A stretch of 11,152 nt of DNA from Campylobacteraceae bacterium (GTDB taxonomy: Bacteria; Campylobacterota; Campylobacteria; Campylobacterales; Sulfurovaceae): the NCBI GenBank assembly GCA_027079365.1, contig JALWVW010000343.1, forward strand, positions 1 to 11,152. Reading direction: 5' to 3'. Positions within the stretch are counted from its first letter, which is position 1. Every line of letters begins with the position of its first letter. Of the stretch, positions 1 through 6,294 are shown one piece after another. The position numbers were made by a program, and so were the translations under genes. The notes below the pieces were generated by a model. It searched no databases and was not told the origin of the DNA. It worked only from the letters and a program-made list of their open reading frames with translations.

Positions 1-92
1 TACCCGGCTCCATTCCGAACCCGGAAGTCAAGCCTCCCAGCGCCGATAATACTGCAGGCTACGTCTGTGGGAATGTAGGTCAGTGCCACCTT
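1..92 (+). rRNA. rrf: 5S ribosomal RNA, 3' part (cut by window edge)
   Basis: This is the 3' portion of a 5S rRNA, the small RNA of the large ribosomal subunit. The conserved loop sequence CCATTCCGAACCCGGAAGTC is at 11-30 and the conserved CGCCGATAATACTGC segment is at 41-55. The GTAGGTC segment and the closing TGCCACCTT lie at 75-92. The first roughly 25-30 bases lie before the window. The 3' end is an estimate because the 5' pairing strand is missing. It marks the end of an rRNA operon. No clear hairpin plus T-tract terminator follows, only a T-rich stretch from about 99. Confidence 0.93.
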
Positions 93-288
93 GAAACGTT
101 TTTAGCTTTCTTACTTCATTTCTTCTTCTATTTTTATTTATATTTTCTTGTATTATTTGTAGTATATTGGTTTATCGTTGATATCGTAGTTCTTTTTGTT
201 TAGTGTATTTAGTTTTATGTACCCTAGATTAAAAGAATAAAATTCCATAATAGTTTCAAAAGTAGGACACCCTTGAGCCAAACTCTGA
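93..288. other. AT-rich spacer between rRNA operon and the ligase gene
   Basis: This roughly 200-base spacer is very AT-rich with T-runs on the + strand just after the 5S rRNA. T-runs may help end rRNA transcription, but no convincing stem-loop precedes them. No open reading frame with a ribosome binding site and no tRNA was seen on either strand. The last part contains the upstream region of the promoter described at 289-294. Confidence 0.6.
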
Positions 289-294
289 TATAAT
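289..294 (+). promoter_or_regulatory. Promoter -10 box for the ligase gene
   Basis: A perfect TATAAT lies at 289-294, about 20 bases before the chosen ATG at 315, giving a predicted 5' leader of roughly 14 bases. No -35 box stands at the usual 16-18 base spacing; TTGAGC at 273-278 is only 10 bases upstream. Housekeeping promoters of Campylobacterota commonly lack a conserved -35, so the -10 alone is plausible. The short leader holds only the ribosome binding site, AAGAGGTGA at 301-309. Confidence 0.65.
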
Positions 295-314
295 TGTCTT
301 AAGAGGTGATATCT

Positions 315-1697
315 ATGGAAAAAACACTACAAGCATGTGATGTAGGAACAGTAGAGGATGCCATTGCTCTGGTAGAGCAGAGAGGCATCCAGCAGATCAA
401 GGTAGCAGCAACCGATATCGATGGGGTACTGCGTGGGAAGTATATCAATCGAGAGAAGTTTATCTCAACTTTGAAAGAGGGGCTAGGGTTTTGTGATGTG
501 ATCTTTGGTTGGGATAGTAGTGATGCGCTGTATGGTGAAGACTCTATCACGGGGTGGAAGACTGCTTTTCCGGATGCCGAAGGGCATATCGATGTGACAA
601 CTTGTAGAGAGTTGCCACTGGAGGGCAATACGGTACTGTTTTTATTGGATTTTGCAAAAGGCGGGGTTCACAAAGAGGTAGGTCCTCGCTCTCTGCTCAA
701 GCGCGTGATCAAGAGAGGTGAGGCGATGGGGATCAGCTTTAAAGCCTCGGCTGAGTTTGAATTTTTTGTCTTCAACGAGACGCCGCAGAGTATTCGTGAC
801 AAACGCTACAGAGACTTAGAAAACTTCACCCCTGATATGTTTGGCTATTCAATGATTCGTAACAGTGTACATGCAGACTTTTACCATGAGTTAATGGATC
901 TAAGTCGCGAGATGGATATGGAGATTGAGGGAATACACACAGAGACAGGACCAGGTGTACTGGAAGTAGCTTTGTATTATGATGATCTACTCCGTGCAGC
1001 AGATAAGGCAGTGCTTTTTAAGACTTTTACCAAAGTACTGGCACAAAGGAATGGCATGATGGCAACCTTTATGGCGAAGTATTCCAATGACTATCCTGGA
1101 CAGTCAGGACACTTGCATATGTCTGCAACTAAGGAGGGCAAACCGTTGTTCTATGATGAGAGTAAGCTCGATACAGTGTCAGAAGCTATGCGTCATTTCA
1201 TTGGTGGGCAGCAGAAGCTTATGCCAGAACTTCTGGCTATGATCGCACCTACTTGTAATGCCTATACACGATTGATCCCTGGATTCTGGGCACCGACACA
1301 GGCGACCTGGGGTGTGGACAACCGTACCTGTGCCCTGCGGGCGATCACTGGATCTGCCAAGTCACAGAGAGTAGAGTATAGAGTAACTGCAGCGGACATC
1401 AATCCGTATATTGCCTTGGCTGCTGCGATAGGGAGTGGACTCTGGGGGATAGAGCATAAAATTGAGCCTACAGAGCCTATCGTAGGGAATGCCTATGATG
1501 TAACGCTCTCTGAGCAGTTTGGGTTCCCTCGTGACCTCTATGCTGCGGCACAGAGATTGAGAGGCTCAGAGGCTGCGAGGGAGTTGTTTGGAGATGTCTT
1601 TGTCGATCACTATGCGATGACCCGCGAGCATGAAGCCAATGAACAGCTCAAGGCGATCACCGATTGGCAGCTAAACCGTTATTTCGAGATCATATGA
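315..1697 (+). CDS. Glutamine-synthetase-like gamma-glutamylamide synthetase
   Basis: A 460-residue ligase of the glutamine synthetase superfamily. Such enzymes use ATP to form gamma-glutamyl phosphate and couple it to ammonia or an amine in the cytoplasm. Visible motifs are the N-terminal beta-grasp DIDGVLRGKY (34-43), EFEFF (147-151, metal ligands), ETGPGVLE (210-217), GHLHMS (265-270), RLIPGFWAP (319-327), NRTCALR (336-342) and RVEYR (352-356). The N-terminal GFCDVIFGWDSSDALY and TGWKTAFPDA segments resemble IpuC/PuuA-type gamma-glutamylamide synthetases, not the DGSS loop of true glutamine synthetase. The tyrosine adenylylation loop of GSI-beta is absent. ATG at 315 is chosen because AAGAGGTGA (301-309) sits just upstream; GTG at 306 lies inside that site. 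The alcohol and aldehyde dehydrogenases downstream suggest an amine or amino alcohol substrate (inference). A divergent glutamine synthetase remains possible. Confidence 0.88.
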   Translation: MEKTLQACDVGTVEDAIALVEQRGIQQIKVAATDIDGVLRGKYINREKFISTLKEGLGFCDVIFGWDSSDALYGEDSITGWKTAFPDAEGHIDVTTCRELPLEGNTVLFLLDFAKGGVHKEVGPRSLLKRVIKRGEAMGISFKASAEFEFFVFNETPQSIRDKRYRDLENFTPDMFGYSMIRNSVHADFYHELMDLSREMDMEIEGIHTETGPGVLEVALYYDDLLRAADKAVLFKTFTKVLAQRNGMMATFMAKYSNDYPGQSGHLHMSATKEGKPLFYDESKLDTVSEAMRHFIGGQQKLMPELLAMIAPTCNAYTRLIPGFWAPTQATWGVDNRTCALRAITGSAKSQRVEYRVTAADINPYIALAAAIGSGLWGIEHKIEPTEPIVGNAYDVTLSEQFGFPRDLYAAAQRLRGSEAARELFGDVFVDHYAMTREHEANEQLKAITDWQLNRYFEII

Positions 1698-1698
1698 T

Positions 1699-1719
1699 GT
1701 AGGGTGCGTACTACGCACC
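1699..1719 (+). repeat. REP-like palindrome with GTAG foot
   Basis: GTAG (1699-1702) is followed directly by the perfect palindrome GGTGCGTACTACGCACC (1703-1719, 8-base arms and a 1-base centre), two bases after the ligase stop codon. A GTAG tetranucleotide at the foot of a palindrome is the hallmark of REP sequences handled by RAYT (REP-associated tyrosine) transposases. The downstream bases are A-rich, so this is not a standard intrinsic terminator. Only one copy is in the window, so repeat status is inferred. Confidence 0.5.
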
Positions 1720-1732
1720 AAAAAGACAAAAA

Positions 1733-1799
1733 TATTCTCGGGTGCTACTTTTATCTATAGCACTGTCGTATCATCCGGGAATACTTTTAAAGAAGTATT
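1733..1799 (+). other. Folded intercistronic spacer with nested and tandem hairpins
   Basis: Three inverted repeats lie close together. TATTCTCGG (1733-1741) pairs with CCGGGAATA (1775-1783), one mismatch that is a U-G pair in RNA. Nested inside, GTGCTA (1742-1747) pairs with TAGCAC (1758-1763). A third, AATACTT (1780-1786) with AAGTATT (1793-1799), overlaps the right arm of the first, so the outer stem and the third hairpin are mutually exclusive. No T-tract follows. TATTAT at 1796-1801 could be a weak -10 box. The AAGGA ribosome binding site of the next gene starts at 1816. Confidence 0.45.
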
Positions 1800-1826
1800 A
1801 TGTTCAATCAGTAACAAGGAAAAATA

Positions 1827-3215
1827 ATGTCAAATTTTAAAACCATATCTCCCGTAGATGGTTCTGTCTATATAGAAAAACCCTACCATACACTAGAAGA
1901 TATCGAGGATACACTGGTCAAAGCAAAGAATGCCCAAAAAGTATGGGTTTCTGTGCCACTGGAGCAGCGTAAAGAGATCATCCAACACTTTATTGATATC
2001 CTGGTCTCACACAAAGAGGAGATCTCTGAGGAGATCTCCAGACAGATGGGGCGACCGATCTCTCAGAGTGGCTTTGAGGTCAATGGCTTCAAGGAGCGTG
2101 CCGACTATCTGCTTAAGATCGCTGATGAGAGTTTGGAGCCTTACTGTCCCGAGGAGATGGCAGGATTTGAGCGATGCATAGAGAAGGAGCCATTGGGGGT
2201 CATAGCGATATTGAGTCCGTGGAACTATCCGTTCCTTACCTCGGTGAATGTACTTATCCCTGCACTGCTGGCAGGGAATGCAGTGATCATGAAGCACTCA
2301 TTACAGACACCGCTTGTAGCAGAGCGCTATGCTGAGGCATTTGAAGAAGCTGGATTACCAGAGGGTATCTTCAATGTGCTGCATATACAACACAAAGAAA
2401 CAGCCGTATTGCTAGCGGATGAGCGCATTGATGGGGTATTTTTTACGGGTTCTGTAGAGGGAGGCTTTGCCGTACAGGAGGCAGTAGGGAACAAGTTTAT
2501 CCCTTGTGGGCTGGAGCTAGGAGGCAAGGATCCTGCCTATGTGAGAGCCGATGCCAATCTGGAAACCACCGTGTCTAATCTCGTAGATGGATCATACTTT
2601 AACTCAGGGCAGTCCTGCTGTGGGATCGAGCGGATCTATGTACATGAGGATGTGTATGATGCGTTTGTGGAAAAGTTTGTGGAAGAGACCAAGCAGTACA
2701 AGCTAGGCTCACCACTGGAGGCGGGTACCAACCTAGGGCCTATGGTCAAAACGGGCGCGAGTGACCATGTGCGTAAACAGATTCAAGAAGCGGTAGAGGC
2801 TGGTGCAAAATCGCTGATTGATGAGAGCCACTTCCCTGCCTCTAAGGAGGGCACTCCTTATCTGGCACCACATGTACTCGTCGATGTAGATCATACTATG
2901 GCTGTGATGCAAGAGGAGAGTTTTGGTCCTGTCGTAGGAATTATGAAAGTTTCCAGTGATAAGGAAGCCGTAGCACTGATGAATGACAGCAAGTATGGAT
3001 TGACGGCTTCGATTTGGACACGAGACAGAGATGTGGCCAGAGCACTCTCCCCTCAGATAGAGACAGGTACAGTGTTTATGAACCGTTGTGACTACCTTGA
3101 CCCGGCATTGGCTTGGACAGGGGTGAAGCATACAGGACGAGGAGTATCGCTCTCTCCTTTTGTCTATGATTCTGTGACGAGACTCAAATCCATCCACTTT
3201 AGACTAGAGGAGTAA
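1827..3215 (+). CDS. NAD(P)-dependent aldehyde dehydrogenase
   Basis: A 462-residue member of the aldehyde dehydrogenase superfamily, which oxidises aldehydes to carboxylic acids with NAD(P)+ through a cysteine thiohemiacetal. The catalytic set is complete: SPWNYPF with Asn133, cofactor lysine Lys156 in MKHS, FTGS (206-209), general base Glu230 in ELGGKDP, nucleophile Cys264 in NSGQSCCGIER (followed by a second cysteine), and EESFGPV (363-369). There is no signal peptide, so it is cytosolic, and the length is normal. AAGGA at 1816-1820 sits 6 bases before the ATG. The stop is only 2 bases from the next ATG, indicating translational coupling with the alcohol dehydrogenase. In context it would act last, turning an aldehyde (possibly gamma-glutamylated) into an acid. 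Substrate specificity cannot be read from sequence. Confidence 0.92.
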   Translation: MSNFKTISPVDGSVYIEKPYHTLEDIEDTLVKAKNAQKVWVSVPLEQRKEIIQHFIDILVSHKEEISEEISRQMGRPISQSGFEVNGFKERADYLLKIADESLEPYCPEEMAGFERCIEKEPLGVIAILSPWNYPFLTSVNVLIPALLAGNAVIMKHSLQTPLVAERYAEAFEEAGLPEGIFNVLHIQHKETAVLLADERIDGVFFTGSVEGGFAVQEAVGNKFIPCGLELGGKDPAYVRADANLETTVSNLVDGSYFNSGQSCCGIERIYVHEDVYDAFVEKFVEETKQYKLGSPLEAGTNLGPMVKTGASDHVRKQIQEAVEAGAKSLIDESHFPASKEGTPYLAPHVLVDVDHTMAVMQEESFGPVVGIMKVSSDKEAVALMNDSKYGLTASIWTRDRDVARALSPQIETGTVFMNRCDYLDPALAWTGVKHTGRGVSLSPFVYDSVTRLKSIHFRLEE

Positions 3216-3217
3216 CG

Positions 3218-4384
3218 ATGACACTATTGCAAAATACCAACTGGAACTACCCTGCAGCCGTATGGTTTGGACATGGAAGAGTAGCGGATATTGTGGCTGC
3301 CTGCGAGCAGATGGGAATGCATCATCCGCTGATTGTCACAGATGAGGCACTGGTGCAGCTTCCGATTATGGAAGATCTACTTGGCCCACTTAAAACCCAA
3401 GGGCTATCCTATAGTCTCTACAGTGATGTACAGCCTAACCCTACAGGAGAGAATGTAGAGGCAGGTGTACATGCTTATAGGGAGAATAGCTGTGATGGTG
3501 TGATCGCTTTTGGAGGTGGATCTGCGCTGGATGCAGGCAAGACCATTGCATTTATGTCTGGACAGAGCTTACCACTATGGGACTTTGAGGATATAGGGGA
3601 CAATTGGGGCAGGGCGGATCAAGAGGGTATCGCAAAGACGATTGCCATCCCCACCACTTCTGGTACAGGCTCAGAGGTAGGGCGTGCTACGGTGATTACT
3701 CAGAGCCAGAGTCATGCCAAGAAGATCATCTTTCATCCTGACATGATGCCAAGCTTGGTGATCCTCGATCCCAACCTCACGTATAATCTGCCCAAGCATA
3801 TCACAGCATGGACAGGGATCGATGCACTGGTACATGCGGTAGAGGCATATCTGGCGCCAGGATTTCATCCGATGGCAGACGGGATTGCGATGGAGTGTAT
3901 CCGTATGATCAAAACCTATCTCCCTGTTGCCTACCGTGAGCCACATAACGCTATGGCCAGAGCGCAGATGATCGTGGCTGCTATGATGGGAGCTACGGCA
4001 TTTCAGAAAGGCTTGGGCTCTGTCCATTCATTGGCACATACACTGGGTGGTCTCTATAATATGCCGCACGGGTTGGCCAACTCGATCATTCTACCCTATG
4101 CGCTCCAGCAAAATAGTTCAGTGATAGGAGAGAGGATGGAGGTACTTTGTAAGTTTTTAGATATTGCACACCCCTCCACAGAGAGCTTTATAGCCTACAT
4201 CTTGGAGCTACGAAGAGAGCTGGGTATTCCGCATACTCTGACAGAAGCAGATATTCCGGAGGAGAGAATTGCAGAGATAGGGGAGATCGCTTATCGGGAT
4301 CCCTCTACGGGAAGCAATGCAATGCCTCTCAATGCAGAGGACTTTGAAGCACTTTTTGTGATGTGTTGTAGAGGTGCCCTTTAA
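3218..4384 (+). CDS. Iron-containing (group III) alcohol dehydrogenase
   Basis: A 388-residue cytosolic dehydrogenase of the FucO/AdhB iron-dependent family, interconverting alcohols and aldehydes with NAD(P). The nucleotide-binding GGGSALDAGK is at 99-108 and TSGTGSEV at 147-154. The expected metal ligands are present: Asp202 and His206 in TGIDALVHAVEAY, His270 in GSVHSLAH, and His284 in MPHG. The 14-residue spacing of the last two matches FucO. GAGGAG at 3207-3212 overlaps the end of the aldehyde dehydrogenase gene and is followed by ATG after 5 bases. Its tight pairing with that gene suggests stepwise alcohol to aldehyde to acid oxidation; with the ligase upstream, the alcohol may be a gamma-glutamyl alkanolamide (inference). 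Simple alcohol oxidation is the alternative. The final codons form the left arm of an inverted repeat (4369-4383). Confidence 0.92.
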   Translation: MTLLQNTNWNYPAAVWFGHGRVADIVAACEQMGMHHPLIVTDEALVQLPIMEDLLGPLKTQGLSYSLYSDVQPNPTGENVEAGVHAYRENSCDGVIAFGGGSALDAGKTIAFMSGQSLPLWDFEDIGDNWGRADQEGIAKTIAIPTTSGTGSEVGRATVITQSQSHAKKIIFHPDMMPSLVILDPNLTYNLPKHITAWTGIDALVHAVEAYLAPGFHPMADGIAMECIRMIKTYLPVAYREPHNAMARAQMIVAAMMGATAFQKGLGSVHSLAHTLGGLYNMPHGLANSIILPYALQQNSSVIGERMEVLCKFLDIAHPSTESFIAYILELRRELGIPHTLTEADIPEERIAEIGEIAYRDPSTGSNAMPLNAEDFEALFVMCCRGAL

Positions 4385-4441
4385 GACTTTCTTGAGTGTT
4401 TTGAAGTATGAGACGCTATAATAATCTAAAGGGTACCTCTA
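4369..4441 (+). repeat. 15-base inverted repeat spanning the alcohol dehydrogenase stop codon
   Basis: Bases 4369-4383 (TAGAGGTGCCCTTTA) are complementary to 4427-4441 (TAAAGGGTACCTCTA), 14 of 15 positions; the exception, 4376 with 4434, is a G-U pair in RNA. The 43-base loop contains the TATAAT at 4417-4422. No T-tract follows, so it is not a typical intrinsic terminator. It would form only in transcripts reading through from the dehydrogenase gene, where it could protect the 3' end; as DNA it could form a cruciform around the promoter. Confidence 0.6.
4392..4422 (+). promoter_or_regulatory. Promoter for the sensor kinase/response regulator pair
   Basis: A perfect TATAAT is at 4417-4422. 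A weak -35-like TTGAGT is at 4392-4397 with a long 19-base spacer, so the -35 is doubtful. Initiation near 4429 would give a leader of about 200 bases that carries the long inverted repeat at 4444-4601. The promoter sits in the loop of the inverted repeat at 4369-4441. Confidence 0.5.
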
Positions 4442-4443
4442 AT

Positions 4444-4601
4444 TAATAGGTCGTACCCACAAAAGCTGAAGATGCCCGAAGGGTGGGCTTTGCAGACGCG
4501 ATATTTCACTCGATGCCCCCTTCACCGTAGCTTTGGCTACGCTTTGAGAGCCTCAAGCAAAATCTCACATCTGCAAAGCCCATTGTGGGTATGACCTATT
4601 A
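4444..4601 (+). repeat. 158-base imperfect inverted repeat (MITE-like or structured leader)
   Basis: The outer arms TAATAGGTCGTACCCACAA (4444-4462) and TTGTGGGTATGACCTATTA (4583-4601) match at 18 of 19 positions, the exception being a G-U pair in RNA. A second arm, TGGGCTTTGCAGA (4484-4496), pairs perfectly with TCTGCAAAGCCCA (4570-4582), so the right side is continuous while the left has a 21-base bulge (4463-4483). That bulge contains a small CCC-GAA-GGG hairpin. The centre holds CGTAGC-TTTG-GCTACG (4526-4541), followed by an imperfect GCTTTGAG/CTCAAGC stem. No significant ORF is inside. The terminal repeats and TA-rich ends fit a miniature transposable element; the position after a promoter and before the kinase fits a structured 5' leader. 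Confidence 0.6.
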
Positions 4602-4626
4602 TTCGAGGAGCCCTAAATTCTACACC

Positions 4627-6294
4627 ATGGATAAGACAGTGTACAAACTTAAGCGTCTCCTTGACATTTTTCAAGATCGTACGATTACTTCGATCTATAT
4701 GCGAGGGATGCTGGGAATCTTCCTTTTGGTGCTGCTATTTACAAGTTATGTGGTTTACAGTGAGTACAGCCATTTTGATATAGAGGCAAAGCACATAAGA
4801 GACAGCTATATCAAAGAACAGAAAGCGCGTATTGTTTTTGATGTTAACCGTGTACTAAAATTTATTACCAATGAGTACTATGTCAGAAAGCATGCGATAG
4901 ATGAAGGGTTGCTGAAGCGACAGATCACCAATGCTATCTCTCAGCTTTATGGTAGACCGGACAATACGGGCTATATCTTTATCTATAATGACAAGGGTGT
5001 GTGTCTTTCTGATCCCGTACAGCCTTACAATATCGGTAAAAATCTCTATACATTCAGAGATCCTGATGGTATACAGGTAATCAAAGATCTTATTGATGTC
5101 TCCTTGCAGGAAGAGGGCGGGTTTGTAACCTATACCTGGGTCAAACCAACCACCAAAGAGCGTAGCCCAAAGATCTCTTATGCCAAGGCATTTAAACCCT
5201 GGGGTTGGATGGTGGGTACAGGTGTGTATCTTGATGAAGTAGATAAAGTGATCAGCACCAAGAAAGAGGTACTCAGAGAGAAGTTATTGGATTATCTTTT
5301 GAAGATCAGTACCCTTATGCTATTACTTTTTGTGATAGGGCTGATTGGGGTAAAAGTGATCAACCATGTCATACGAAGAGAGATCAACCAGTTTAACCAT
5401 TTCTTTAGCCGTGCGGCGGAAGAACATATTCTGATTGATGACAAGGATGTAAAGTTTGTGGAATTCAAGGAGATGGTTGGCTATATCAACAGTATGGTCA
5501 ATGAAATCCATAGGCGAAAGAAAAAGCTTAAAGAGCTCAACCAAAAATTAGAGATGAAAGTGGCAAAAAAAACCCAAAACCTGCTGGAGCAGAATCAACT
5601 GCTTGCCAAAGAAAAAGAATTTAGTGAGTCACTTGTTAAAGCGCAGGATCGATTTATCAGACGCTCCATCCATGAAATGAATACACCCCTTGCAGTAATC
5701 ATGACACATATTGACATTTTCAGGATGAAATTTGGAGAAAACCGCTATATGTCACATATTGAGGCGGGTGCCAAGATGATAGCGACACTCTATGATGATC
5801 TCAGCTATATGGTGAAGAAAAACAGATTTGATTATGAAAAAAAGTGGATTAATTTTTCTGAGTTTTTGCTTGAGCGCATACGGTTCTTTCAGGAAATTGC
5901 TGCGGGGAACAGGCATAGGATGGTTACCGATGTTGAGCCAGGATTGCAAATATATTTTAGTGATATTGAACTGCAACGCGTCATAGATAACAATCTTTCT
6001 AATGCCATTAAGTATGCGAAAAAGGAGACAGATATTCATGTGAATCTTTATCGGGAGGAGCAGAAAGTTGTGCTGGTATTTTCTACCTATTCTCCCCAGA
6101 TTACTGACACAGAAAAGATCTTTGAGCCTTTTCATCGAGAAGAGAGCAGGGTAGAGGGGTTTGGGCTTGGATTAGAGATCGTCAAGTCCATCTGTGATAC
6201 AGGGGACGTGGTGGTAAAAGTCTCTTCTGATACGGAGAAAACGGTGTTTAAATACTATTTTGAAGGAGAAGGTAATGAGAGTATTACTGCTTGA
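4627..6294 (+). CDS. sCache-domain sensor histidine kinase
   Basis: A 555-residue membrane histidine kinase. TM1 (about 25-45) and TM2 (about 221-245) bracket a periplasmic sCache_2-type domain with the typical GYIFIYNDKGVCLSDP (115-130), NIGKNL (135-140) and FKPWGWMVGTGVYLDEVD (189-206). This fold often binds small carboxylates (family knowledge). A basic coiled coil (about 295-345) leads to the H-box RRSIHEMNTPL (345-355, phospho-acceptor His349). The ATPase domain has the N-box DNNLSNAIKYA (454-464), F-box FEPFHR (499-504) and G2 box GFGLGLEIVK (511-520), but no DxGxG G1 box. ATG 4627 is preferred because the upstream candidates GTG 4585 and ATG 4591 lie in the inverted repeat and lack ribosome binding sites. 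The only GAGGAG (4605-4610) is 16 bases from ATG 4627, so the start is uncertain. The 3' end overlaps the regulator gene by 20 bases. Confidence 0.9.
   Translation: MDKTVYKLKRLLDIFQDRTITSIYMRGMLGIFLLVLLFTSYVVYSEYSHFDIEAKHIRDSYIKEQKARIVFDVNRVLKFITNEYYVRKHAIDEGLLKRQITNAISQLYGRPDNTGYIFIYNDKGVCLSDPVQPYNIGKNLYTFRDPDGIQVIKDLIDVSLQEEGGFVTYTWVKPTTKERSPKISYAKAFKPWGWMVGTGVYLDEVDKVISTKKEVLREKLLDYLLKISTLMLLLFVIGLIGVKVINHVIRREINQFNHFFSRAAEEHILIDDKDVKFVEFKEMVGYINSMVNEIHRRKKKLKELNQKLEMKVAKKTQNLLEQNQLLAKEKEFSESLVKAQDRFIRRSIHEMNTPLAVIMTHIDIFRMKFGENRYMSHIEAGAKMIATLYDDLSYMVKKNRFDYEKKWINFSEFLLERIRFFQEIAAGNRHRMVTDVEPGLQIYFSDIELQRVIDNNLSNAIKYAKKETDIHVNLYREEQKVVLVFSTYSPQITDTEKIFEPFHREESRVEGFGLGLEIVKSICDTGDVVVKVSSDTEKTVFKYYFEGEGNESITA

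Noticed and set aside
265..278. GG-N10-GC spacing resembling a sigma-54 promoter
   Set aside because: The flanking bases (AGGACA and GAGC) fit the TGGCAC/TTGC consensus poorly, and a perfect TATAAT lies just downstream.
306..314. GTG at 306 as the ligase start
   Set aside because: It lies within the ribosome binding site AAGAGGTGA, which is ideally placed for ATG 315.
1703..1719. Intrinsic terminator after the ligase gene
   Set aside because: The palindrome is followed by A-rich sequence on the + strand and no T-run on either relevant side.
6260..6274. TTG at 6260 as the response regulator start
   Set aside because: It precedes AAGGAG 6263-6268; ATG 6275 has proper spacing and begins the conserved MRVLLLEDE.
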